A stretch of DNA of 64,000 nucleotides. Origin: Clostridium niameyense (GTDB lineage Bacteria > Bacillota > Clostridia > Clostridiales > Clostridiaceae). Position numbers and translations under genes: made by a program. The notes beneath the pieces were generated by a model. The model was not told the origin of the DNA and did no database searches. It was given only the letters and a program-made list of their open reading frames with translations. Positions 46,464-54,983 of this stretch are shown here, one piece after another (position 1 is the stretch's first letter; every line of letters begins with the position of its first letter). The stretch is from positions 772,989 to 836,988 of the forward strand of contig NZ_LN849007.1 of NCBI RefSeq assembly GCF_001243045.1. Reading direction: 5' to 3'.

Positions 46464-47211
46464 TAAGAAAAAGAAAAGTTTGTTAATTAAATTAGGGGTA
46501 CTTCTTGGATTTATACTATTATATTTTTCATTACCGGGATTTAGAAAAAGTATAAATAATATAGCATCTATGCTAGCAAGACTTGATATTGAAGAAGTGA
46601 AAAATTACATAAAGTCTTTTGGAGGATGGGCGCCTATAATTTCAATATTGCTTATGATGTTTCAGTCTATTGCGGCTCCGCTTCCAGCCTTTGTAATTAC
46701 TTTTGCTAATGCGTGGATATTTGGTTGGGCTTTTGGTGCTTTTATATCTTGGACTGGCGCTATGTTTGGTGCAGCTATGTGCTTTTATATAAGCAAGTTT
46801 TATGGAAGACCAGTAGCAGAAAAAATAATTGGTAAGAAAGCATTGAATATGACAGATAAATTTTTTAAAAAATACGGAAACTACGCTATTTTAATTGCAA
46901 GATTATTACCATTTATATCTTTTGATGCTATAAGTTATGCTGCAGGTCTTACGGAAATGTCATTTTGGTCATTTTTTTGGGCTACAGGAATAGGACAATT
47001 GCCTGCAACTATAGTATATTCAATTCTAGGGCAAAATATAGGAAAGGTAGCTAAGTTAGGATTATGGGTAGTATGTGGAGTAGCAGCTTTAATTGTTTTA
47101 GCTATAGCTGTTAAAAAGTATGTTATAGATAAAAAGAAAAAAGAAGAAAATAATATTAAGGAATCTTTAAAGGAAGAAATTATGAAAGAAACTAGTATAG
47201 AGAATAAATAG
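46444..47211 (+). CDS. TVP38/TMEM64 (DedA-superfamily) membrane protein, second copy
   Basis: A 255-residue paralogue of the preceding gene with FGWAFGAFISWTGAMFGAAM, KFYGRPVAEKI and ARLLPFISFDAISYAAGLT. It overlaps the upstream gene by 20 bases; ATG 46456 is an alternative start four codons on. The C-terminal tail is highly charged. Two tandem VTT proteins in one operon suggest a heteromeric lipid transporter, which is inference. Confidence 0.87.
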   Translation: MGIIMDNKKKKSLLIKLGVLLGFILLYFSLPGFRKSINNIASMLARLDIEEVKNYIKSFGGWAPIISILLMMFQSIAAPLPAFVITFANAWIFGWAFGAFISWTGAMFGAAMCFYISKFYGRPVAEKIIGKKALNMTDKFFKKYGNYAILIARLLPFISFDAISYAAGLTEMSFWSFFWATGIGQLPATIVYSILGQNIGKVAKLGLWVVCGVAALIVLAIAVKKYVIDKKKKEENNIKESLKEEIMKETSIENK

Positions 47212-47230
47212 ATAAATACTAAAATAATAA

Positions 47231-47270
47231 ATTAAAATGTATATTATATTAAAATGTATATTATATTAAA
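47231..47270. repeat. 2.3 tandem copies of a 17-bp AT-rich unit
   Basis: ATTAAAATGTATATTAT occurs at 47231-47247 and again at 47248-47264, followed by ATTAAA. It sits between the last operon gene and its terminator. Confidence 0.8.
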
Positions 47271-47310
47271 ATAGGGTATTACAAAATTTTATTTTGCAAT
47301 ACCCTATTTT
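47268..47310. terminator. Intrinsic terminator of the glycosyltransferase/TVP38 operon
   Basis: AAAATAGGGTATT (47268-47280) pairs perfectly with AATACCCTATTTT (47298-47310) around a 17-base AT-rich loop. Confidence 0.85.
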
Positions 47311-47447
47311 AAAAGGCATGAAGAGAATAAAAATAGGCAATATTTTTATTTATTGTTTTAATTTTTATAAATATAATGTAAAATAAAATATAAAATATAT
47401 ATAGAAAAAATACAGCAAAAAGTAGTAAAGAGGAGTTGTAGATTTAT

Positions 47448-47636
47448 ATGGATATGAAGAAATTAATAGAAAGAATAAATGCTTTATATAAGAAAAGTAA
47501 AGAAGAGGGACTTACTGAAAAAGAAAAATTAGAACAAGATAAATTAAGAAAAGAATATATAGATATAATAAAAGGTAATGTAAAAACTCAACTTAAGGGT
47601 GTCAAATATGAAGGAAATAAAAATATAAAACATTAG
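47448..47636 (+). CDS. DUF896 family protein (YnzC-like)
   Basis: A 62-residue basic protein (MKKLIERINALYKKSKEEG, LTEKEKLEQDKLRKEYID) of the DUF896/UPF0291 family, a small helical hairpin of unknown function; Bacillus YnzC lies in the SOS-induced yneA operon. ATG follows AGAGGAGTTG. It lies just upstream of hprK with a 29-base gap. Confidence 0.87.
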   Translation: MDMKKLIERINALYKKSKEEGLTEKEKLEQDKLRKEYIDIIKGNVKTQLKGVKYEGNKNIKH

Positions 47637-47665
47637 TATTTTAAATAATAGTTAAGGAGGGCTAT

Positions 47666-48580
47666 ATGCATAAAGTGGTTACTGTAGGGGATTTAATAAA
47701 AGATATGAATTTAGAAGTTCTAGTTGAGGGGATGGAAAATAATAAAATAGAATTAAGTGATATAAATAGACCAGGGCTTCAGTTTTCAGGATTTTATAAT
47801 TATTTTGCAAATGAAAGAGTGCAGGTAGTTGGAAAGACTGAATGGAGTTTCTTAGATGTAATGAAAAGAGAAATTAGACTTAAAAGACTTAAAAAATTTT
47901 TTGAGTTTAAAACTCCTTGTATTATAGTAACCAGAAATCTTAACCCACATAAAGAATTTATAGAATGTGCCAAGGAAAAAGGTAGATGGATTCTTAGAAC
48001 CGATGAAATATCTACAAGGTTTATAAGTTCTTTAATGAGTTATTTAGATGGGAAGTTAGCACCAGAGACAAGACTTCATGGCGTGCTTTTAGATGTATAT
48101 GGTATTGGTATACTGATTACAGGAGAAAGTGGTATAGGTAAGACAGAAACAGCTTTAGAGCTTATAAAAAGAGGGCACAGATTAGTAGCAGATGATGCAG
48201 TGGATATAAAAGAAATAAATAGAGTGCTTAAAGGTTCCTCACCTTACATAACTTCAGGTATGATGGAAGTTAGAGGAATGGGCATAATAAATGTGGCTGC
48301 TTTATATGGATTAAGTTCTATATTGTGTGAGAAAAATATAGATTTAGTGGTTTATTTAGAGCAGTGGAGGCCAGATAAAAATTATGATAGGTTAGGAACA
48401 GATAAACAATATATAGATATATTAAATATTCCTGTACGAAAGATAGTACTTCCTATAAGACCTGGAAGAAATTTAGCTGTTATAATAGAAGCTGCTGCAG
48501 CAAATTATAGATATAATTTAAATTCAGATCATACAGCAGTAGATATAATAAATGAAAGAATTAGTAAGGGAGATATGTAA
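47666..48580 (+). CDS. hprK: HPr kinase/phosphorylase
   Basis: Bifunctional enzyme that phosphorylates Ser46 of HPr and so controls carbon catabolite repression. The 304 residues have an N-terminal domain (about 1-130) and a kinase domain with Walker A GESGIGKT (153-160), VADDAVD and the HprK/P signature VRGMGIINVAALYG. Conserved His138 is in RLHGVLLD. ATG follows AAGGAGGGC. Confidence 0.95.
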   Translation: MHKVVTVGDLIKDMNLEVLVEGMENNKIELSDINRPGLQFSGFYNYFANERVQVVGKTEWSFLDVMKREIRLKRLKKFFEFKTPCIIVTRNLNPHKEFIECAKEKGRWILRTDEISTRFISSLMSYLDGKLAPETRLHGVLLDVYGIGILITGESGIGKTETALELIKRGHRLVADDAVDIKEINRVLKGSSPYITSGMMEVRGMGIINVAALYGLSSILCEKNIDLVVYLEQWRPDKNYDRLGTDKQYIDILNIPVRKIVLPIRPGRNLAVIIEAAAANYRYNLNSDHTAVDIINERISKGDM

Positions 48581-48585
48581 TAGAA

Positions 48586-49137
48586 ATGGATGTTAAAAAA
48601 GCTTTAAGAAAGAAAATGAAAGGAAAAAGGGCTTTTTTAAATGAATTAGATAAATTAAATAAGGATAATATAATAAAAGATAAATTTTTAAGTAGTGATT
48701 TTTATAAAAATTCTATAGGTATATTTATATATGTAAGTTTACAAAAAGAAGTTGATACACACAGCATAATAAAACAAGCTTTAAAGGATGAAAAAAGAGT
48801 TTTTGTTCCTAAAGTTATATCTTTAAATCAGGGAATGGTGGCAGTTGAGATAAAAGATTTTTCATGTCTTAAACAGTGTGGAACATATAAAATATTAGAA
48901 CCTGTAGATTTTAATAAAAAGATAAACAAAGAGGATATAGATCTAGCTGTAGTTCCAGGAATTGCTTTTGACAGAAAAGGTGGTAGGCTTGGATATGGTG
49001 GTGGTTTTTATGATAGATTTTTTGTAGGATTAAATAAAAATGTACCTAAAATAGCTCTGGCCTATGATTTTCAAATAGTAGATGATGTACCTAAAAATAA
49101 TCATGATATATGCGTACACAAAATTATAACAGACTAA
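48586..49137 (+). CDS. 5-formyltetrahydrofolate cyclo-ligase
   Basis: Converts 5-formyl-THF to 5,10-methenyl-THF using ATP. The 183-residue protein has a basic N-terminus, the VDTHSIIKQAL region and the diagnostic C-terminal VPGIAFDRKGGRLGYGGGFY. It starts at ATG six bases after hprK, so the two probably share a transcript. Confidence 0.93.
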   Translation: MDVKKALRKKMKGKRAFLNELDKLNKDNIIKDKFLSSDFYKNSIGIFIYVSLQKEVDTHSIIKQALKDEKRVFVPKVISLNQGMVAVEIKDFSCLKQCGTYKILEPVDFNKKINKEDIDLAVVPGIAFDRKGGRLGYGGGFYDRFFVGLNKNVPKIALAYDFQIVDDVPKNNHDICVHKIITD

Positions 49138-49227
49138 AATAATATATAAACACAAACTATTATGACTAATTATACATGAAGTGTGATACTATATAATATA
49201 TATAATAAGACTTGTTGGGAGGTGAAT

Positions 49228-49255
49228 AAACTTAAGTTTTTAAGTGCTTAAGTTT
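49228..49255 (+). promoter_or_regulatory. Hairpin separating SD from start codon of the M18 aminopeptidase
   Basis: AAACTTAAG (49228-49236) and CTTAAGTTT (49247-49255) form a perfect 9-bp stem. The SD GGGAGGTGA (49217-49225) lies before and the ATG at 49262 after it; folding would reduce the effective SD-ATG distance from 39 to about 11 bases. Confidence 0.55.
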
Positions 49256-49261
49256 TGTATT

Positions 49262-50665
49262 ATGGGAAAAGATTTAGTAAAAAAATATGAATCAGCTTGG
49301 GAGAAATATTCTAAAGATGATTTAAAGGCGGTTTTTGATTTATCAGAAAGATATAAGAAATTTATTTCTAAATGTAAAACGGAAAGACAATGTGTAAATG
49401 AATTTATAAAGCTAGCAGAAGAAAATGGTTATAGAGATTTAGAAGAAATTATAAAAAACAATGAAAAATTAAAACCAGGTGAAAAAGTTTATGCAAACAA
49501 TATGGGTAAAACTTTAGCTTTATTTATTATAGGAAAAGAATCAATGGATAAAGGCTTAAAAATCTTAGGAGCTCATATAGATTCACCAAGATTAGATTTA
49601 AAACAAAACCCATTATATGAAGATACAGATCTAGCTTTATTAGATACTCATTATTATGGAGGAATAAAAAAATATCAATGGGTTACTATTCCCTTAGCTA
49701 TTCATGGGGTTATAGTTAAAAAGAATGGAATTAAAATTAATATATCCATAGGAGATGAAAAGGATGATCCTGTATTTGGTATATCTGATTTATTAATTCA
49801 TCTAGCAGGAAATCAAATGGATAAAAAACTATCTAAGGGTATAGAAGGAGAAGACTTAAATATACTAGTAGGCAGTATTCCTATAGAGGATAAAGATGCT
49901 AAAGATAGAGTTAAGAGAAATATATTAAAGATTTTAAATGAAAAATATAATATAAAAGAAGAAGATTTTGTATCTGCTGAACTAGAAGTAGTTCCAGCAG
50001 GAGATGCAAGGGATTATGGTTTTGATAGGAGTATGGTTATGGCTTATGGACAAGATGATAGGGTTTGTTCATATACATCTTTTGAAGCTATGATGCAATT
50101 AAAAGAGTGCGATAAAACTTGTGTTACACTTCTTGTGGATAAAGAAGAAATAGGTAGTGTAGGAGCTACTGGAATGCAGTCAAAATTCTTTGAAAATACA
50201 GTAGCTGAAATTATAAATTTATCAGAGGATAGTTATAATGACTTAAAATTAAGAAGATGTCTTACAAATTCAAAAATGTTATCATCTGATGTATCGGCAG
50301 CTTTTGATCCTAATTACCCATCTGTTATGGAAAAGAAAAATTCAGCATATTTTGGGCATGGAATTGTATTTAATAAATACACAGGTTCAAGAGGAAAAGG
50401 TGGATCCAATGATGCTAGTGCAGAGTACATGGCAGAAATAAGAGCTATTATGGATAAACATAATGTAACTTGGCAAACAGCAGAGCTTGGTAAAGTAGAC
50501 CAAGGTGGTGGAGGTACTATAGCATATATACTTGCTGAATATGGTATGAATGTTATAGATTGTGGAGTGGCTCTTCTAAATATGCATGCACCATGGGAAA
50601 TAGCTAGTAAAGCAGATATTTATGAAACTATGAAAGGTTACTATGCTTTTTTACAAGAAGCTTAA
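49262..50665 (+). CDS. M18 family metalloaminopeptidase
   Basis: Cytosolic zinc aminopeptidase of 467 residues in the M18 family. Seen are GAHIDSPRLDL (His/Asp metal ligands), DKEEIGSVGATGMQS (Glu pair), and the C-terminal GKVDQGGGGTIAYILA with NMHAPWE (His ligand). The frame opens at GTG 49244, but that lies in a hairpin loop; ATG 49262 gives the family-like start GKDLVKKYESAW. The SD is separated by the stem-loop described above. Confidence 0.92.
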   Translation: MGKDLVKKYESAWEKYSKDDLKAVFDLSERYKKFISKCKTERQCVNEFIKLAEENGYRDLEEIIKNNEKLKPGEKVYANNMGKTLALFIIGKESMDKGLKILGAHIDSPRLDLKQNPLYEDTDLALLDTHYYGGIKKYQWVTIPLAIHGVIVKKNGIKINISIGDEKDDPVFGISDLLIHLAGNQMDKKLSKGIEGEDLNILVGSIPIEDKDAKDRVKRNILKILNEKYNIKEEDFVSAELEVVPAGDARDYGFDRSMVMAYGQDDRVCSYTSFEAMMQLKECDKTCVTLLVDKEEIGSVGATGMQSKFFENTVAEIINLSEDSYNDLKLRRCLTNSKMLSSDVSAAFDPNYPSVMEKKNSAYFGHGIVFNKYTGSRGKGGSNDASAEYMAEIRAIMDKHNVTWQTAELGKVDQGGGGTIAYILAEYGMNVIDCGVALLNMHAPWEIASKADIYETMKGYYAFLQEA

Positions 50666-50687
50666 ATTTGAAAAAATATAATTAAAA

Positions 50688-50741
50688 GGGAATTTAGAAT
50701 CAAAGATGATTGAGTAAATTTGATTCTAAATTCCTCTTTTT
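50688..50741. terminator. Intrinsic terminator between the aminopeptidase and PHP genes
   Basis: GGGAATTTAGAATCAAA (50688-50704) pairs with TTTGATTCTAAATTCCT (50719-50735), 16 of 17 positions, then a T-run. It lies between convergent genes. Confidence 0.9.
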
Positions 50742-50760
50742 ATTAGCTCATGAAGTTTAT

Positions 50761-51600
50761 TTAAAGTGAATTTATTTTTTGTAATAGTATGTTTATATTT
50801 TCTCTATCTAATGTGGTTGCACCTATTTTTAGGGGATGACTTCCATCGGTTTTAGTGATGCCATGAAAATCTGAACCACCTGTTATAATTTTATTGTATT
50901 TTGAGGCTAACTTTTTAAATTTTAAAGTATCTTCTTTCTTGTTCATATAATAAACTGCTTCTATTCCTTTAAAGGGAAGCTTTAATAGTTTTTCTATATT
51001 TATATTCTTTATTAATATAGGATGGGCAAGAACAGGTAGGGCACCGGAATGTTCTAATAGTTTTATACCATCTTCTGTAGTTAATTTTTTATTAGGAACA
51101 TAGGCTTTGCAATTTGATCCTATAAGGTTTTTAAATATATATTCCCAACTATAATTATATCCGGAATCTATTATAGCCTTAGCTATATGAGGTCTTGATA
51201 TAATTCCCTTAGATTCTTTAACTATTTTGTCAAAGCTTATATGTATATTGTGTATATTATACAGGTTTTTTACTATTTTTTTTGCTCTTTCTAGTCTGCA
51301 TTCTTTTTTTTCCTTTTCAAATATCTTTAGTTCTTTGTTGTTATAGTTTTTATCTTTAAAGTAACCTAATACATGGACATTGCTATCATTATATACTGTA
51401 GATAATTCTATGCCAGGAATTACTTTTACATTATATTGTTCTCCATAATGTATGGCTTCTTCTAGGGACTTAGTAGTATCATGATCAGTTATAGATATTA
51501 TGGGTAAATTTTCGGATTTTGCTAATTTTATGATTTCTTTTGGAGAATATTTTCCATCAGAAGCATTGGTATGAACATGAAAGTCTCCTTTTATATAAAT
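50761..51600 (-). CDS. PHP-domain phosphoesterase (TrpH-like), ATT start
   Basis: The full 279-residue PHP protein is uninterrupted on the minus strand: HVHTNASDG (first HxH), SITDHDTT, IPGIELS, SRPHIAKAI, LAHP and GGSDFHG contain all expected metal ligands of the nucleoside-3',5'-bisphosphate/oligoribonucleotide phosphatase-type PHP family. The first ATG, GTG or TTG in frame comes only at residue 219, so the gene must start elsewhere; SD GAGGAGGTGA and a spacing of 7 bases point to ATT 51600, giving MYIKGDFHVHT, the family's usual start. Standard ORF callers would return only a 61-residue fragment. Confidence 0.9.
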   Translation of the reverse strand: MYIKGDFHVHTNASDGKYSPKEIIKLAKSENLPIISITDHDTTKSLEEAIHYGEQYNVKVIPGIELSTVYNDSNVHVLGYFKDKNYNNKELKIFEKEKKECRLERAKKIVKNLYNIHNIHISFDKIVKESKGIISRPHIAKAIIDSGYNYSWEYIFKNLIGSNCKAYVPNKKLTTEDGIKLLEHSGALPVLAHPILIKNINIEKLLKLPFKGIEAVYYMNKKEDTLKFKKLASKYNKIITGGSDFHGITKTDGSHPLKIGATTLDRENINILLQKINSL

Positions 51601-51681
51601 AAAATCACCTCCTCTATTTATAGGGTTGTTTTAAGTATATTTTACAGTACATTGTAAAAAAATAAAATATTAATGTTGATT

Positions 51682-52161
51682 TTAATAATTTTTGAATATA
51701 TAGTTACAAAGGTTAAGTAAATTGTAAGCTGCAGGTATATCATATATATATATATAATCCATAGGATACTTTCCATCAAAGGGATATATAGATATATATT
51801 TTTCATTATATATGTTTATTATGTATTTATTATCTTTAAATTTAAAAAATATTTTATAAATAGGGTTTTTAGGTAAATCTTTTGGTTTATTTATAAAGTT
51901 TTTTTTGTTTAAGAGTTTTAAAAATTTTTCTATAATTATTTTATTTTCGTTTGAAAGCTCCTTTTCTTTGAAAAAATTACTCTCCATTGCAATACATTTA
52001 TAATTTTTCTCTAATGTTATATTTTTTGCTAAAATATTGGTATAATAAAAATTATTAGGTTTATTTTTATTTAATAGCTCTAAAGGTATTTGTTTAACAC
52101 ATCCTATTAACATAAAACAACATATTAATATAATAAAAAATGAGCTTAATAGTTTTCTCAT
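51682..52161 (-). CDS. Putative lipoprotein of unknown function
   Basis: A 159-residue protein with a lipoprotein signal peptide: basic KLL start, hydrophobic core and lipobox LIGC (Cys at about residue 21). The mature part is Lys/Asn/Ile-rich with no recognised domain. It starts at ATG on the minus strand after AAGGGTGGTT. It could be cotranscribed with the PHP gene, since there is only a weak AT hairpin (51638-51658) between them. Confidence 0.72.
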   Translation of the reverse strand: MRKLLSSFFIILICCFMLIGCVKQIPLELLNKNKPNNFYYTNILAKNITLEKNYKCIAMESNFFKEKELSNENKIIIEKFLKLLNKKNFINKPKDLPKNPIYKIFFKFKDNKYIINIYNEKYISIYPFDGKYPMDYIYIYDIPAAYNLLNLCNYIFKNY

Positions 52162-52248
52162 TTAACCACCCTTATTAAAATTATTATTTATAACTAAGAT
52201 TATGATTTTAACATATGATTTATTACAATATTTATTGGAGGTTTTTAT

Positions 52249-53073
52249 ATGAAATATAAATTGATAGCAATAGACATGGATGGAACTTTGTTAAATGATG
52301 AAAAGGCTATTACAGATAAAAATTTATTTATGATAAATAAGGCAAAAGAGAATAATGTAAAAATAGTAATAGCTTCAGGTAGAGTTCCTGGAGGATTAAA
52401 ATTTTATGAAAATACTATAGCCAAAGGGGAATCTATGATTTGCTCTAATGGTGGCATAGTACTTGATGATAATAAGAAAACCATTTTTAACAATGGAATT
52501 CCTAAAGATAAGCTTTTTAAAATTATAGATATTTTAAGAGAAAAGAAAGATACATATTATCATTTTTATCATAATGATATAATGTGTACTGAAAAATTAG
52601 AATTTGGTTCTTGTAAGTTTTATAATTTTAATAAAAATATAGATAGAAAATATAGAATGGAAATTAGAATAGTTCCTAATAGTAAGGAATATGTAAAAAA
52701 AATAGAGGAACCTATAAGTAAGATAGTTATAATGGATGAAGATTTTAATTATTTAAAAGAGCTAGAAGAAATGATAAATAGAGTATGCTCTGTAAGTATT
52801 ACAAGATCTGATTTAAATAATTTAGAAATTACTAATGAAGGTATAGATAAGGGTCAGGGTCTTAGTATATTATCAGATTATTATAAAATTCCATTAAGTG
52901 AGTGTATAGCTATTGGTAATGATGAAAATGATATAAGTATGATTAAAAAAGCAGGTATAGGAGTAGTTATGAAAAATGCTAGGGATTATGTTAAGTCTTT
53001 TGGGGATTATACAACATTAAGGGATAATAATGAAGATGGTATAGCGGAAGTAATAGAAAAGTTTATATTTTAA
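52249..53073 (+). CDS. Cof-type HAD-superfamily phosphatase
   Basis: A 274-residue HAD hydrolase of the Cof (IIB) subfamily. Motif I is IDMDGTLLND, motif II VIASGR, and motif IV AIGNDENDISMIKKAG; the C2 cap lies in between. Such enzymes dephosphorylate small metabolites such as sugar phosphates; substrate not predictable. ATG follows TTGGAGGTT. Confidence 0.9.
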   Translation: MKYKLIAIDMDGTLLNDEKAITDKNLFMINKAKENNVKIVIASGRVPGGLKFYENTIAKGESMICSNGGIVLDDNKKTIFNNGIPKDKLFKIIDILREKKDTYYHFYHNDIMCTEKLEFGSCKFYNFNKNIDRKYRMEIRIVPNSKEYVKKIEEPISKIVIMDEDFNYLKELEEMINRVCSVSITRSDLNNLEITNEGIDKGQGLSILSDYYKIPLSECIAIGNDENDISMIKKAGIGVVMKNARDYVKSFGDYTTLRDNNEDGIAEVIEKFIF

Positions 53074-53147
53074 GGTTCGTTGAATGCAATTTAAAAGGAT
53101 GTTATAATATCTTGGATGAGTATTAAATAATTTAAGGAGCTTAATCT

Positions 53148-53420
53148 ATGAAGAAAGATAAAGAAAAAGTCAAAAGGGATATACAAACAAGATTAAGAAA
53201 AATTGAAGGACAAGTAAAAGGTATAGAAAAGATGGTAGAAGGTGAATCCTGTTGTAGGGATATACTTATACAAATAGCAGCTATACGTTCAGCTACAAGT
53301 AAAGTAGGGGGAATTATTTTAGAGAACTATGCTAAAGAATGCCTTTTAAAAAATAAAGAAGAGTTAGATGATGAATCTATTGAAAAATTAGTTTCTACTT
53401 TTACTATGTTTATGAAATAA
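53148..53420 (+). CDS. CsoR-family (CstR-like) transcriptional regulator
   Basis: A 90-residue all-helical DUF156 protein. RLRKIEGQVKGIEKMVEGESCC carries Cys35/Cys36, and ENYAKEC carries Asn60 and Cys65. Copper sensors of this family have His at the Asn60 position; CstR persulfide sensors have Cys-Cys without that His. The pattern therefore points to persulfide or other thiol sensing rather than copper. No target gene adjoins it; a matching operator-like palindrome lies at 37985-38003. Confidence 0.87.
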   Translation: MKKDKEKVKRDIQTRLRKIEGQVKGIEKMVEGESCCRDILIQIAAIRSATSKVGGIILENYAKECLLKNKEELDDESIEKLVSTFTMFMK

Positions 53421-53423
53421 ACT

Positions 53424-53452
53424 AAAAGCAGCTTTTTAAGCTGCTTTTTATT
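53424..53452. terminator. Intrinsic terminator after the CsoR-family gene
   Basis: AAAAGCAGCT (53424-53433) pairs perfectly with AGCTGCTTTT (53439-53448) around a 5-base loop with T-run following; serves convergent genes. Confidence 0.92.
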
Positions 53453-53618
53453 TAAATAATACATTTCCAAGGGAATTTCCCAATTCATATCCACAATTAA
53501 ATATAGAGTTAACTATATTTCCTCCAGTATTTAATAGTAATAAAATAAATAATGCCGTAGTTAAAAAAATAAGAGTTTTTAGTAATTTATTCTGATCTAA
53601 TATTTTTTTCCATTGCAT
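53448..53618 (-). CDS. Small single-pass membrane protein
   Basis: About 56 residues with a central hydrophobic helix (LLKTLIFLTTALFILLLL) and a C-terminal GYELGNSLGNVLF; function unknown. The frame opens at TTG 53636 within the SD TTGGAGGAG, so ATG 53618 (or TTG 53624) is the likely start. It is short, but the SD and terminator support it. Confidence 0.55.
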   Translation of the reverse strand: MQWKKILDQNKLLKTLIFLTTALFILLLLNTGGNIVNSIFNCGYELGNSLGNVLFK

Positions 53619-53699
53619 ATACAATATCTCCTCCAAGTTGAAAATTTTATTAAATGATTTACTTTTATTTAAATATTTAACTAAAAAATTTTGTATTAA

Positions 53700-54143
53700 T
53701 TAGATTTTGATAAAAAGTTTTTCTTTAAATTTAAATATAATTTTAGTTATAGAAGATATGATAACTATACCTAAGGCTATGGAACCTGCTATAGATAGTG
53801 TATTTATACCCATATTTAAAGCACCATTTACATCACCTTCTATGCATTTTTGCATAGTGTAATACATTCCTCCACCAGGCACTAATGGGATTAATCCACA
53901 TATAACAAAAGTTGTTACTGGGGTTTTTAAAAGTCTAGCTAAAATTTCTGAATAAATTCCTATAGCCAAAGATGCTGCAAAAAAACTAAGTACATTGGAA
54001 TAGTTTAAGTGTAAAAATATTAAATAAACAGTCCAACTTAAACTTCCACACAAAGAGGCGTAGAAAAATTTTTTCCCTCTTATGTTAAAGATTCCTGCAA
54101 ATCCAAGAGTGGCTATAAAAGCATATATAGAATTTAATATCAT
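53700..54143 (-). CDS. Threonine/serine exporter, ThrE C-terminal-half subunit (DUF3815)
   Basis: A 147-residue membrane protein with four or five helices (SIYAFIATLGFAGIFNI; VICGLIPLVPGGGMYYTM), matching the ThrE_2/DUF3815 half of split threonine/serine exporters. The frame is open to 54176, but TAGGAGGT just ahead of ATG 54143 sets the start. It follows the partner half in one transcript. Confidence 0.88.
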   Translation of the reverse strand: MILNSIYAFIATLGFAGIFNIRGKKFFYASLCGSLSWTVYLIFLHLNYSNVLSFFAASLAIGIYSEILARLLKTPVTTFVICGLIPLVPGGGMYYTMQKCIEGDVNGALNMGINTLSIAGSIALGIVIISSITKIIFKFKEKLFIKI

Positions 54144-54157
54144 AAATCTTATACCTC

Positions 54158-54916
54158 CTATAAATGAGGAAACCATAATTTAAGAATTAAGCCAGTACCA
54201 ACAGCTATAGCAATCGCAATTAGGAAAGCTTCTACTGCTCGCACTGTACCTGAAATTAAATCTCCTGCTATAGTATCACGTATAGCATTTACTATTGCTA
54301 TACCAGGAACTAAAATCATGATAGAACCTATTATGATTTTGTCAATATTAATATTTTTTACAAATAAAGAGCTTAATATAGTTAGGGAGGCTACTGTAAC
54401 TCCTCCTAACAAATTAGTGAAAAATGTATTAACACTTAAATAATTAGAAAAATTTAATACTAATTTTAAAGCGGCACCTATAACAAAAGCAATTAAGAAA
54501 TCATTGAAGTTACCACCAAATAATAAGGTGAAAAAGGATGAAATAAAGCAAGAAAATAATATTCCTAGTTTATCATTATAATTTTCTCCTTTTTTAATTA
54601 AAGCTATTTCTTCTTCCACTTCATTAATAGATAAATTATAGGCTTTTATACTTCTAGATAAATTATTGATTTTATCAATTTTATCAAGATCTACAGTTCT
54701 ATATTTAATTCTTCTGGACAAAGAAACAGGTTTTCCTGAATCATCGGTGGCAGATATCATTATTACAGTAGGAGTTACGTAATTATCCGAATCCTTAATA
54801 TTATAAGTACTACAAATTTTAGACATGGTTTCTTCTGCTCTATAGGTTTCCCCGCCATTTTCTAGTATTACTTTTCCTGCCTCTAGGGCTACTCGTATAA
54901 TTTTATTAACTTCCAT
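54158..54916 (-). CDS. Threonine/serine exporter, ThrE N-terminal-half subunit (DUF1212)
   Basis: A 252-residue ThrE/DUF1212 protein: an N-terminal soluble segment (VILENGGETYRAEETMSKI) and five or so membrane helices (about 115-245, IMILVPGIAIVNAIRDTIAGD). Together with the downstream small subunit it forms a split Thr/Ser exporter. It is divergent from glyA, which consumes or makes serine; a shared 32-bp inverted repeat sits between them. Confidence 0.9.
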   Translation of the reverse strand: MEVNKIIRVALEAGKVILENGGETYRAEETMSKICSTYNIKDSDNYVTPTVIMISATDDSGKPVSLSRRIKYRTVDLDKIDKINNLSRSIKAYNLSINEVEEEIALIKKGENYNDKLGILFSCFISSFFTLLFGGNFNDFLIAFVIGAALKLVLNFSNYLSVNTFFTNLLGGVTVASLTILSSLFVKNINIDKIIIGSIMILVPGIAIVNAIRDTIAGDLISGTVRAVEAFLIAIAIAVGTGLILKLWFPHL

Positions 54917-54983
54917 ATTATCACCGCTACTTTAAATTTTAAATAACCAAAAGTATTATAACATTAAATTTACCAATATTAAA

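Noticed and set aside
50761-50946. Stand-alone 61-residue protein or PHP pseudogene remnant
   Set aside because: The upstream minus-strand sequence continues the same frame without stop for another 218 codons with all PHP motifs, so this is the C-terminus of an intact gene with a non-standard start.
51638-51658. Terminator between the lipoprotein and PHP genes
   Set aside because: Only a 6-bp AT stem without a clear T-run on the minus strand; not convincing, so not listed as a feature.
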